DNA from: Ancylothrix sp. D3o
Lineage (GTDB): Bacteria; Cyanobacteriota; Cyanobacteriia; Cyanobacteriales; Oscillatoriaceae
Assembly: GCF_025370775.1 (NCBI RefSeq)
Contig: NZ_JAMXEX010000013.1
Span: 110,860-174,859, forward strand
DNA length: 64,000 bases
Direction: 5' to 3'
Position numbers and translations under genes: made by a program. Position 1 is the first letter of the stretch. Every line of letters starts with the position of its first letter. The notes under the pieces are model-generated. The model was not told the DNA's origin, made no database searches, and was given only the letters and a program-made list of their open reading frames with translations. Below, in pieces: positions 27,821 to 36,290 of the stretch.

Positions 27821-28993
27821 TTAACGCTGTTGCTGAGGCACAATCTCTGTAACAACCGGCCCCCCACCCCCCGTCACAGTAACAGTTTGATCCTTCAAAG
27901 AACCGGTCGCTTTAGGCCCAGAAACCGTAAACTCTGGGTCAACTTGCCGATAAATAACATTTCCTTCAGCTTCAATATTTTCGGTTTTGAGTAACCACAT
28001 TAACTCATCAGCCCGCAATTGAGATTGTTTAACAGTATCAAAGCCTTGAACATTGCCGGTTAGATAGCATATTTCTTGTTTAATGTCAACTTTTCCACTA
28101 TTGCCTGTGAAGATTATTTTGTCTTCAACCTGATTAATTTTCACCGGCTCAGAAGAAGTCACCATTTCCGCGTCTAAATTCCAACTAATTGCATTACTCG
28201 TAATTTGCAAAGTCGGGTCTAATAATGTCACCGTAGCATTTTCTTTTAAAGTAACAATCTTAGTTTTTAAATTAACTTCACCTTGTTTGCTTTCGGCTTT
28301 ATCCGAGATTTTTTGAGCTTCGTAGCGGTCAATTAAAAGCGATTGTGGAGCGATTACAAGTTCTTTATCTATCTCCCATAATACCCGCTCAGTTCGCAAT
28401 TGTAAAATCGGTTCTTCTTTGGTAATAGCGAGCACCTCGCCAATTAATTCCATTTGGCGTTTGCGGCTATACATTCGGCCTTCTTTGGCAAAAGCATCGA
28501 GTTGTTTGTGAGTGCCGTTTAAGTTTTTGCGAACAATTAATAAATCCTGGTCAGGAGTCCATTCTAACTCATCACCGCGCAACACGGCCCCGCTTTGAAT
28601 ATCTATAGCAATAATCTCTTTTTTGAGGAAGATTTTTTTGCCGTCTTGTTGAACTTCCCCTTCTTTTGCTTGGATGCGAAAAACTAATTTTCCGTCTTGA
28701 TATAGTTCTCCTTCTGGGCTTTCTACTTCGGCAATTTCTTGGTTTTTTCTATATCTGGCTTTGCTGGCTGTGAATTTCCAAACCGGTTGACCGTTTTCTT
28801 TAAATTGTTCTAAAACTGCATTATTAACTATTAAGCTTCCCTGTTCTTCTTGTGGGGTTTGTGCGGGTTCGGCTGGGGTTGTGTTGCGATTTCCACACCC
28901 GCATAAAAACAAAGAAAATGCCAAAAGTAAAAGCCAAAAAAAAGATTTTTTTAATTGTTTTTGTTTGGCCTTTTTACTTTTAGCTTTTTTCAC
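27821..28993 (-). CDS. lptC: LptC-like lipoprotein of LPS export
   Basis: 390 residues from GTG 28993. A Lys-rich start, a hydrophobic helix and a lipobox ending LFLCGC give a lipoprotein or anchored protein. The rest is a long beta-jellyroll repeat with motifs NNAVLEQFKENGQPVWKF, KARYRKNQEIAEVESPEG and DELEWTPDQD, matching the cyanobacterial long LptC proteins. LptC bridges the inner-membrane LptBFG and periplasmic LptA. Convergent with the PBP4-type gene, only 13 bases apart. Confidence 0.88.
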   Translation of the reverse strand: MKKAKSKKAKQKQLKKSFFWLLLLAFSLFLCGCGNRNTTPAEPAQTPQEEQGSLIVNNAVLEQFKENGQPVWKFTASKARYRKNQEIAEVESPEGELYQDGKLVFRIQAKEGEVQQDGKKIFLKKEIIAIDIQSGAVLRGDELEWTPDQDLLIVRKNLNGTHKQLDAFAKEGRMYSRKRQMELIGEVLAITKEEPILQLRTERVLWEIDKELVIAPQSLLIDRYEAQKISDKAESKQGEVNLKTKIVTLKENATVTLLDPTLQITSNAISWNLDAEMVTSSEPVKINQVEDKIIFTGNSGKVDIKQEICYLTGNVQGFDTVKQSQLRADELMWLLKTENIEAEGNVIYRQVDPEFTVSGPKATGSLKDQTVTVTGGGGPVVTEIVPQQQR

Positions 28994-29113
28994 AATTACC
29001 TTAAATGGAGTATCCCATTTTTTGAGGTTTTCCCTGGTACCGCTTGGGGTGTGGGGGTCAAGAAATGGGGTTTTCTATTTGCTTGCTACAGTAAAGGGAT
29101 GTTATCTGAACTC

Positions 29114-29728
29114 TTAACGTCCTTGTGGCTCATCCAATAAACTGATGCCCGAAAGGGGCCGGTAGGTGTAGTTTCCCCCATTACGGGGGGTTTTTTGGAT
29201 GTCTTCTTTGACGCTTTCGAGGTCTATATAACGGTCGGCTACGTTAATTAAACTATCGCTTGTCATTGAGCGCAAGCTGACGACTTCGACGCGGACACCG
29301 CGATAGCTTACGGCATCGACAGCATAGGCAAGATCGCCATCTCCACTGACTAAAACTGCGGTGTCATAGGAGCCTACTAAAGCCATCATATCAACGGCAA
29401 TTTCTACATCTAAATTTGCTTTTTTAGAGCCGTCTGGTAATTGGACTAATTCTTTGGAAATGACGCGGTAGCCGTTGCGCCGCATCCACAATAAAAATCC
29501 TTGTTGTTTTTCGTTGGTAGGATCAACGCCGGTGTAAAAAAATGAGCGTAATAAACGAGAACCGGCGGTTAACCGGCAAAGCAGTTTGGTGTAATCTATT
29601 TCAATGCCTAACTGGAGAGCGGCGTAAAATAAATTGGAGCCGTCTATAAAAATAGCAACTCGACCCCGATTTTCTAGTACCTGTTCTGGTGTGAAAAGTT
29701 CACCAGGGTTGTCTGAATGACTCAACAT
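29114..29728 (-). CDS. LabA-like NYN-domain protein (DUF88)
   Basis: 204 residues with a NYN (PIN-like) domain: VAIFIDGSNLFYAALQLGI, an acidic AVDMMALVGSYDTAVLVSGDGDLA (given in part) and RGVRVEVVSLRSM. The Asp residues of a PIN-type metal site (IDGSN, VSGDGD) are kept. LabA of Synechococcus elongatus takes part in circadian feedback on gene expression; other NYN proteins are ribonucleases. Which applies here is open. It lies between metG and lptC on the same strand. Confidence 0.87.
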   Translation of the reverse strand: MLSHSDNPGELFTPEQVLENRGRVAIFIDGSNLFYAALQLGIEIDYTKLLCRLTAGSRLLRSFFYTGVDPTNEKQQGFLLWMRRNGYRVISKELVQLPDGSKKANLDVEIAVDMMALVGSYDTAVLVSGDGDLAYAVDAVSYRGVRVEVVSLRSMTSDSLINVADRYIDLESVKEDIQKTPRNGGNYTYRPLSGISLLDEPQGR

Positions 29729-29839
29729 GATCTTATTCCTCGATTTTTTATGAAAAAAAAATTGTAATGGGTCTTCTTTTCTTTCAGCGTTTTATTATTG
29801 GCTATCAGGATAAAAGAATCCCTCATTTTAGGTTGTTTT

Positions 29840-29878
29840 TGTCAGAGGGAAGGATTTTATGAGAATTTGTCTTCCCTC
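29840..29878 (-). terminator. Inverted repeat after metG
   Basis: AGAGGGAAG and CTTCCCTCT are perfect 9-bp arms around an AT-rich loop of about 18 bases, between the metG stop and the LabA-like gene. There is no T-run on the minus strand, so it may be a weak terminator or an RNA stability element. Confidence 0.5.
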
Positions 29879-29910
29879 TTTACTATCGCGGTTTTTTGTC
29901 CGTGAAAGAA

Positions 29911-31971
29911 TTAAGAAGAAATGGCTTCTAATTGCTCAAGGCGTTGAAATACCGGCTTGGCTTCTCCCAAGGTTTGAGAGGCCGGTAAAATTCCCCATTG
30001 AGCATGAATGCTAAAGGGGGCGACACTAGCCACTATACCTTTATTGTCGCCTGCATAGGAGGGGTTTGTCTCGTCTTGTTTGGCGATGGTGTTTGATGTT
30101 TCAGTGTCGGGGCCGAAAATTTGCTCTCCCCAGCTTTGCAGTTGTTTTTGCAAGACTTGGCGGCCAGCAGCGGAACCGACATAGCGGTATAAAAACCAGC
30201 CGGTGTATCCAATGCCAATGAGTTCTAAAATTGGACTTACTAAGGGTATATCGTCGAGTCCTTTTATAATTTTCAGCAAAAAGCTACTGGCACCCAAAAC
30301 AGCCACCAAACTACCTCCTAAAATTAACGGCCGGTGGTACTCTGTAAAGGATTCCCGAAAATAAACTGGGGCTTTCAAAAATGGTTCAAGAATTTTTTCG
30401 GCTACCGGCAAGGTTTGGAGGATGGAGGCTGTTTTGTTTTCTGTAACAAAGGCTCCTGTATGTTTTGCTGGTGCCGGTTGGCTGCGGGTTTGTTCAGCAT
30501 TTAAGTCAATTGCATAACCCAATTGATTGTAAATTTCTGTGCTGATGCTGGGAATAATCGGTGAGAGTAAATAACCCGCCAGTCTGACTGATTCTAATAC
30601 GCTATAAAGCACTTCTTCGACGGCTTGCTGTTTCCCTTCTTTATAAAGTGTCCAGGGGGCTTGTTCGTCGATGTATTTGTTGCATTTGCGTACCAAGTCT
30701 AAAATTTCTTCGCAAGCGCTACTAAATTCGAGATTCTCGTAGGCTTTGGCGACGTTTTGACCTAATTTTGATCCGGCTGCTTTCAGGGGGTTGCTGTTGG
30801 GAATTGTGGCGCTGTTGACATTAGGCCCAATGCCATTACAATATTTTTTCACCATTCCCAAGGTGCGGTTTAAAAGGTTGCCAAGGTCGTTGGCTAAGTC
30901 GGCATTTAGGGTGTTGATAAATCGAGTTTCGTTATAGTCTCCATCTTTGCCAAATTCTATTTCTTTGATGAAATAATACCGCACGGCATCGGCTCCATAA
31001 CGGTCTATTAAGGCAACAGGATCAACGGTGTTACCTAATGTTTTACTGATTTTTTGTCCGTCTTTTGTTAAAAATCCGTGTCCAAATACTGTGTCGGGAA
31101 GTTTGACACCGGCTGACATTAACATGGCCGGCCAATAAACTGCATGAAAGCGTAATATATCTTTGCCAATCAAGTGTAAACTCATTGGCCACCAGCGAGC
31201 TAGGGCGTTTTCTAGGGTTGGTTCGTCTTCGGGTTCTAGTAAGGCGGTTACATAGGCCAATAAGGCATCAAACCAAACGTAAATTGTATGTTTAGGATCG
31301 TTGGGAATCGATATTCCCCAGTCTAAATTTACGCGGGAAATTGAGAAGTCTTGTAAGCCTCGCCCGACAAAACTTAAAACTTCGTTTCGGCGGCTTTCTG
31401 GTTGAATAAAATCCGGCCTGGTTGCGTAAAGTTCTTGAAGTTTGTTTTGATATTTTGATAAGCGGAAAAAATAGTTTTCTTCATCCCGCCATTCTACTTG
31501 TTTATTTGGATGCAGGGGACAATGTTTTTCGGCTGGTAATTCCCGTTCTTCTTTGAATTCTTCGCAGGAAACACAGTACCATCCTTGCTGTCTTCCTAAA
31601 TAAATATCGCCGTTATTCCACACACGGGTATAAAATTCTCTGACTATGGCTTCGTGGCGGGGGTCTGTAGTGCGAATAAATCGGTTATTTTTGATATTAA
31701 GTTTTTGCCATAATTCGGCAAAACTACCGGCAATTTGATCGCTTTGTTCTTGGGGACTACGACCGGCCTCTTGAGCGGTGCGTTGTATTTTTTGGCCGTG
31801 TTCGTCGGTGCCGGTGATCAGCATGACGTTTTTGCCGCGTAAACGTTCAAATCTGGCGGTGACATCGGCAGCGATGGTGGTGTAGGCGCTGCCAATATGT
31901 GGCAAATCATTTACATAGTAAATGGGTGTCGTAAGTGCAAAGGTCTTTTGAAGTTTATTTTTATCTTTCAT
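29911..31971 (-). CDS. metG: Methionyl-tRNA synthetase with embedded CAAD membrane domain
   Basis: 686 residues, against about 530 for ordinary cyanobacterial MetRS. The class I core is complete: HIGS (residues 25-28), a zinc-type Cys pair (CVSC, then CPLH), WFDALLAYV and KISKT in place of KMSKS. After the anticodon-binding helices comes a linker, then about 90 residues (534-622; nt about 30106-30372) with two hydrophobic helices: LILGGSLVAVLGASSFLLKI and SPILELIGIGYTGWFLYRY. This matches the CAAD domain that anchors several cyanobacterial synthetases to thylakoid membranes. The tail returns to normal MetRS sequence (WGILPASQTLGEAKPVF), so CAAD is inserted, not appended. Confidence 0.95.
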   Translation of the reverse strand: MKDKNKLQKTFALTTPIYYVNDLPHIGSAYTTIAADVTARFERLRGKNVMLITGTDEHGQKIQRTAQEAGRSPQEQSDQIAGSFAELWQKLNIKNNRFIRTTDPRHEAIVREFYTRVWNNGDIYLGRQQGWYCVSCEEFKEERELPAEKHCPLHPNKQVEWRDEENYFFRLSKYQNKLQELYATRPDFIQPESRRNEVLSFVGRGLQDFSISRVNLDWGISIPNDPKHTIYVWFDALLAYVTALLEPEDEPTLENALARWWPMSLHLIGKDILRFHAVYWPAMLMSAGVKLPDTVFGHGFLTKDGQKISKTLGNTVDPVALIDRYGADAVRYYFIKEIEFGKDGDYNETRFINTLNADLANDLGNLLNRTLGMVKKYCNGIGPNVNSATIPNSNPLKAAGSKLGQNVAKAYENLEFSSACEEILDLVRKCNKYIDEQAPWTLYKEGKQQAVEEVLYSVLESVRLAGYLLSPIIPSISTEIYNQLGYAIDLNAEQTRSQPAPAKHTGAFVTENKTASILQTLPVAEKILEPFLKAPVYFRESFTEYHRPLILGGSLVAVLGASSFLLKIIKGLDDIPLVSPILELIGIGYTGWFLYRYVGSAAGRQVLQKQLQSWGEQIFGPDTETSNTIAKQDETNPSYAGDNKGIVASVAPFSIHAQWGILPASQTLGEAKPVFQRLEQLEAISS

Positions 31972-32634
31972 AGGATGTGGAATTATTTTGCCCTTTGATG
32001 AGTTTGCCGTCTATTCAGACGCTTTAAATTACATTTTAATTGCCAAAGGGTACGCTTTATCGTCTCCTTCAAGGCTTGTTTGATGGCTTAAAATTTGATT
32101 GGGCGACTCCCGGCAACTCGTGGGCTGAATTTTTTATCAAATTTTTTTTACCAGAATTGCTGACTTTTTTTCTTAAAATTAAATAAATCTTAAGCTTATA
32201 AGCAGTGGGCATCGCATAAAAACCCCAAAGGGCCAAAATTGCCGGCGGCGCTGTGGCATTAAGCCTGGGTTTGAATGTCAAACACACACCGTTAAGCAAG
32301 TTATCCAGGGCCGGTTTGCTTGAGCTTTTTCTGGGGAGGCGAGGAATAACAAAAAAATTGAGAAGATTTCTCGTTGAGTCTCTTGTTGCCTCACCGGGTT
32401 GTCTGCCGGTTAAATTTTTATGCTTTTTGGCTGGATAAAAAATTATTTTCGCATATTTTTCATCCTTGGGGAATCCCCAATTTAAGCAAATTTATTACTT
32501 TGGGCTGGGGCATCTCTATCCGCCGGTAGGGTGGATGGAAACATCCTTTAGGCATAAGTGGGCTAGGGTAAATGAATGTTACGTTAAAAGGAGTCTGGTG
32601 TAAATAGTTTAATAGTCGTTTTAATTAATTTTCT
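31972..32634. other. Intergenic region between metG and the acyltransferase
   Basis: About 660 bases between divergent genes, AT-rich at 32130-32190. Short open frames on both strands lack ribosome binding sites and family patterns. GTGGATGGAAACATCC near 32530 is a small palindromic repeat. Nothing else was recognised. Confidence 0.4.
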
Positions 32635-33357
32635 ATGTTTGCTGAGAGTCCCCTGTTATTTTCTCATTCTCTTCTGGCGGCGCTTGGCACGCGGATGTTT
32701 TTACATTATGAAAATCGCATTCCTTCTGATAGTCGGGTGTTGGTGATAAGTAACCATCGCAGTTTTATGGATGCGCCGCTTTTGATGGCAGCCCTGGGCA
32801 GGCCGGTTCGTTTTGCCTGCCATCACTATATGAAACAGGTGCCGGTGTTGCGCGAGGTGGTGACGCAGTTGGGCGCCTTTCCTTTGGAAGCACCGGCCCA
32901 ACGTCACCAACAATTTTTTAAGCAGGCAACCGAGTTATTACGGATAGGTGAATGGGTGGGAATATTTCCCGAAGGCGCGGGGCCAATGGTACAGCATACT
33001 CCGCCAGACCGGCTCAAAGAATTTCAAAGAGGTTTTGCTCATTTGGCGTTGCGGGCGCAGGTGGAAAATTTGGCGGTGTTACCAGTGGCGATAGCTTGTA
33101 GTGAGGAGGTGGTGTTGCCGGCGATACCGGTGCGGGTATTGAGTTTGTTTGACCCGTCAGAACCGATGTTTAAAAAAGAGGGGTTCCACCCGGTGGTGGT
33201 TTATAAGCGGGTTAATGTTTTGGTAGGCCGGCCTCATTGGATAAGTTCGTCTGACCGGCTTGCCTATGGCGGCAAACAGGCAAAGGCGGTGGTAGAAAAT
33301 ATGCTGAGCTCAACCAGTGCCGAAATTGCCGGTTTACTAAGGCAAGGATGTTATTAA
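32635..33357 (+). CDS. Lysophospholipid acyltransferase family protein
   Basis: 240 residues with the LPLAT motifs NHRSFMD (NHxxxxD), PLEAPAQR and FPEGAGP, in the expected order. It probably acylates a lysolipid or a related alcohol acceptor at the membrane. It precedes an alpha/beta hydrolase by about 90 bases on the same strand. In plant phytyl ester synthases the same two domain types are joined in one chain. Confidence 0.85.
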   Translation: MFAESPLLFSHSLLAALGTRMFLHYENRIPSDSRVLVISNHRSFMDAPLLMAALGRPVRFACHHYMKQVPVLREVVTQLGAFPLEAPAQRHQQFFKQATELLRIGEWVGIFPEGAGPMVQHTPPDRLKEFQRGFAHLALRAQVENLAVLPVAIACSEEVVLPAIPVRVLSLFDPSEPMFKKEGFHPVVVYKRVNVLVGRPHWISSSDRLAYGGKQAKAVVENMLSSTSAEIAGLLRQGCY

Positions 33358-33443
33358 CCGACCAAATGCGGGTGATCTGAGGAAATCTCCTTGCCAAATT
33401 ACCCGAAAACCTTCAACAATGAACAATAAACCATGATTGCGTC

Positions 33444-34268
33444 ATGCCAGAAATAATTAGTCGGCCTTGTTTGCTGACACCAAAACCTTTAAGACCCGAT
33501 TTTCCGCTGTTTGTCTTTTTACCAGGAATGGATGGCACGGGTAAATTATTGCGTTCACAACTGGGTTATTTAGAAGTCGCCTTTGATATTCGTTCTCTGG
33601 CAATTTCTCCAGGTGATCTAACATCTTGGCAAGTGCTGGCGGGGGAAGTTGTAGGGTTAATCGAGGCTGAATTAGAAGGCAAGAAACAAAGGCCGGTTTA
33701 TTTGTGTGGCGAGTCCTTTGGCGGATGTTTGGCATTGCAGGTAATCCAGCGAGCGCCACATTTAATTGATCGGCTAATTTTAATTAATCCCGCCTCTTCT
33801 TTTAACCGGCAACCATTGTTACATTTTGGCTCACATTTAGTCGCGTTGTTACCCCAACCCATTTATCCCTATTCCGCAGCCGGTTTAGTACCGTTTTTGG
33901 CGGCGTGGGAACGAATGAAAACCAGCGATTTAGAAGAGTTGATGAAGGCAATGGAAAACGTGCCGCAAAAAACAACGCTGTGGCGGTTGTCGCTGTTAAG
34001 AGAATTTCACATTTCAACCGACCAATTGCGGAATATTTGGCAGCCTACTTTGTTAATTGCCGGGGCGGCAGATCGCCTGTTACCTTCGGTTTCTGAGGCT
34101 AAGCAGTTGGTAAGCCGTTTGCCGAATGCCAAGATGGTTACTTTACCGAATAGCGGTCATGCCTGTTTGTTAGAAGCAGATGTGGATTTGTTTAAGATTT
34201 TGAAAAATCAAGATTTTATTGAGATACCTACTAGACAAAGGGCTGGAAAGTCTGCTATTCTAAAATAG
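33444..34268 (+). CDS. Alpha/beta hydrolase, like the N-terminal domain of phytyl ester synthase
   Basis: 274 residues. It begins FPLFVFLPGMDGTGKLL (oxyanion region) and has the nucleophile elbow CGESFGGCLALQV, then LILINPASSFNRQPL, an Asp in AGAADRLLPS and a His in PNSGHACLLEAD. The wording, especially PGxDGTG and GESFGGCLAL, is close to plant PES/ELT proteins and Synechocystis slr2103-type enzymes that make phytyl or plastoquinol esters. An acyltransferase gene stands directly upstream. Substrate is inferred only. Confidence 0.8.
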   Translation: MPEIISRPCLLTPKPLRPDFPLFVFLPGMDGTGKLLRSQLGYLEVAFDIRSLAISPGDLTSWQVLAGEVVGLIEAELEGKKQRPVYLCGESFGGCLALQVIQRAPHLIDRLILINPASSFNRQPLLHFGSHLVALLPQPIYPYSAAGLVPFLAAWERMKTSDLEELMKAMENVPQKTTLWRLSLLREFHISTDQLRNIWQPTLLIAGAADRLLPSVSEAKQLVSRLPNAKMVTLPNSGHACLLEADVDLFKILKNQDFIEIPTRQRAGKSAILK

Positions 34269-34274
34269 TCTCCT

Positions 34275-34346
34275 GGGTTACTAGCTCAATGGTAGAGCAA
34301 CAGACTCTTAATCTGATGGTTGAAGGTTCGAGCCCTTCGTGACCCA
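34275..34346 (+). tRNA. tRNA-Lys(CUU)
   Basis: 72 nt. Acceptor stem GGGTTAC/GTGACCC, D arm GCTC/GAGC, anticodon stem-loop CAGA-CTCTTAA-TCTG with anticodon CTT, T arm AAGG-TTCGAGC-CCTT, discriminator A. CCA is not encoded. It begins 6 bases after the hydrolase stop codon. Confidence 0.93.
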
Positions 34347-34870
34347 TTTTGTAAAAAAACAAATTTTATAAAAATTTAAAAAGTTGAAGTTTTAAGGGAC
34401 GAGTCTATCACCGTAAATTGCCCTTGAAAAGATAACTTTTCTAAGCCTCCGCGTCTTGCACAGACTCAGCATTTAATAAAAAGCTTGCTTGGCTATAATT
34501 GAATATACAGCATAGCAGGTTCACCGCTGAGCGGTTTTGAAACTGTGCCGGTGCAAATTTCCCCTGGCGAGTAAGCGTCTGGAAGCCGAAGCAAGCCGGT
34601 TAAATTTAGCAAGACAAGAATTAAAGGGGACATTTAAAAGGAAAAAAACAGCCATTAAAGCATCCAAGAAGGCGAATTATTTAGGCAAATTTGATGATAA
34701 CTAGCGAAAAAATTAAAGATTAAATGAGATTTAAGAAGCTTGGCAAAGCTAACTTTTCTCTTAAGTTTGTTTTGATGTTGCCGGTGGGCAATAGCAAAAA
34801 ACTGGGATTAAAATTATAATAATAACCGACCCCAGCGAAAAAATTTTAACAAAAGACAAAGGTAGTTAAA
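34347..34870 (+). promoter_or_regulatory. Long leader and promoter region of the SLH-protein gene
   Basis: A promoter-like pair TTTAAT (34472-34477) and TATAAT (34494-34499), 16 bases apart, would give a leader of about 365 bases. The leader holds a perfect ACCGC-TGA-GCGGT hairpin (about 34522-34534) and ACTGTGCCGGTGCAA (34542-34556), which also occurs at 16399-16413. No known riboswitch was recognised. Confidence 0.4.
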
Positions 34871-36268
34871 ATGAACAGATGGAAAATCGGCCCCGCTTTT
34901 TTAGCAACCCTCGCACTTTTGACCACACAAACCCCCGTTTTTGCTCGCACAACCTTTGAAGACGTGCGCGGACATTGGGCGCAATTGTGCATAGATGAAC
35001 TTGCCAAACAAGGCGCTGTTTCTGGCTACAAAGATGGCTTATTTCGCCCCAATGAGCCCATGAGTAGAGAAGAATATGCCACAATTTTAAGCCGTGCCTT
35101 TGCCAGCGCACCGGCAGTCACCACCAACGCCCCATTTTCCGATGTTCCGGCTACAACACGCACCGGCACCGATCTCAGTACCGCCAGAGAAACAGCCTTT
35201 CTTGCCGGCTTTCCCAGCGGCGTTTTTAAACCCAACGAACCCCTCACCCGCGTGCAAGCATTAGTAGCAGTTACAAACGGCTTAAACTTAGCAGCACAAA
35301 CCTTTTCTCCCAGCCAATTAAATTTAGTTTATGACGACTATCCAGAAATTCCAGCTTATGCCTTAAATGCAGTAGCAGCGGCAACCGAAAACGGCTTAAT
35401 TGTCAGTTATCCAAACGTAAAATTTTTGCGCCCAAATGCACCGGCAACTCGTGCAGAAGCCGCCAGTTTTGTATGTCAAGCCTTGGCTACCGCTGGCAAA
35501 GCATCGCCGGTGCCCCCGCAATATGTAGTGACGGCACCCAATACAAGCGGTTTGCAAACAGAAGTGCAAAATTCTCTCGATGGCAGAGTGCAGGCAATTT
35601 TGTTTTATAATAAGCAAAATTATCTCTATACAAATTTACGTTTGCGGGTGATTCGAGACGGCGTTAATTTATTAGATACGCCTTTGCCGGTGGGAACCGG
35701 GTTAAGTACATCATTAGGCTTTCGTTTAATGGACTTAGACGGAGATTCTGAACCCGAAATTTTAGTTGATTTCTTTACGCGGGGCGGACAAGGGTGCTGC
35801 TCAAATTCATTAATTTTTCGCTATTTATCCGCTTCAAGAGCTTATAGTTATATCCAGCAACCTTGGGGATATGCGGGTTATAATTTAAAAGATTATGATG
35901 CCGATGGATTGCCAGAATTTGAAAGTTTAGATTACCGTTTTGGGTTGCGTTATGCAGCTAATTATACCGATGTCGGCGGGCCGTTACAAATTTTTCAATA
36001 CCGCAGCGGACAAATGTTTGATGTGACGCGAAATTATCCCAATTTAGTCGCTCAAAATGCCCGCCGGCTTTGGGGAATTTATCAAAGTGGAGTTGCCCAA
36101 GGGCAAGATAGTAAAGCGGTTTTAGCAGCCTATTTAGCGGACTTACATTCTCTCGGACAAGGAAGACAAGGATGGACACAAATTCAAGAAAGTTATTTAG
36201 GAGGAGATCGCTCAGAATACTTTAATAATTTAAGCGATTTTCTCCGCAGCACCGGCTATACTCGCTAA
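34871..36268 (+). CDS. Secreted protein with three SLH domains and an FG-GAP-like C-terminal domain
   Basis: 465 residues. A signal peptide ends at PVFA (about residue 25). Three SLH domains follow (about 28-78, 90-140, 150-205), each with the pattern FxDV..HWA...I......GI..G, which bind cell wall polymers. The C-terminal 245 residues hold Asp-rich turns (DLDGDSEPEI, DYDADGLPEF) that look like calcium-binding FG-GAP strands, and a CC pair. This half is clearly homologous to the protein at 48917-49768. A gamma-glutamyltransferase follows after 22 bases, so they may be cotranscribed. Function of the C-terminal domain is unknown. Confidence 0.88.
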   Translation: MNRWKIGPAFLATLALLTTQTPVFARTTFEDVRGHWAQLCIDELAKQGAVSGYKDGLFRPNEPMSREEYATILSRAFASAPAVTTNAPFSDVPATTRTGTDLSTARETAFLAGFPSGVFKPNEPLTRVQALVAVTNGLNLAAQTFSPSQLNLVYDDYPEIPAYALNAVAAATENGLIVSYPNVKFLRPNAPATRAEAASFVCQALATAGKASPVPPQYVVTAPNTSGLQTEVQNSLDGRVQAILFYNKQNYLYTNLRLRVIRDGVNLLDTPLPVGTGLSTSLGFRLMDLDGDSEPEILVDFFTRGGQGCCSNSLIFRYLSASRAYSYIQQPWGYAGYNLKDYDADGLPEFESLDYRFGLRYAANYTDVGGPLQIFQYRSGQMFDVTRNYPNLVAQNARRLWGIYQSGVAQGQDSKAVLAAYLADLHSLGQGRQGWTQIQESYLGGDRSEYFNNLSDFLRSTGYTR

Positions 36269-36290
36269 TTGATAATTAGGATCATTTTTA

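Noticed and set aside
34500..34640. Cobalamin-type riboswitch before the SLH gene
   Set aside because: Some wording looks similar, but the conserved B12-box is absent and the gene is not a cobalamin-related one.
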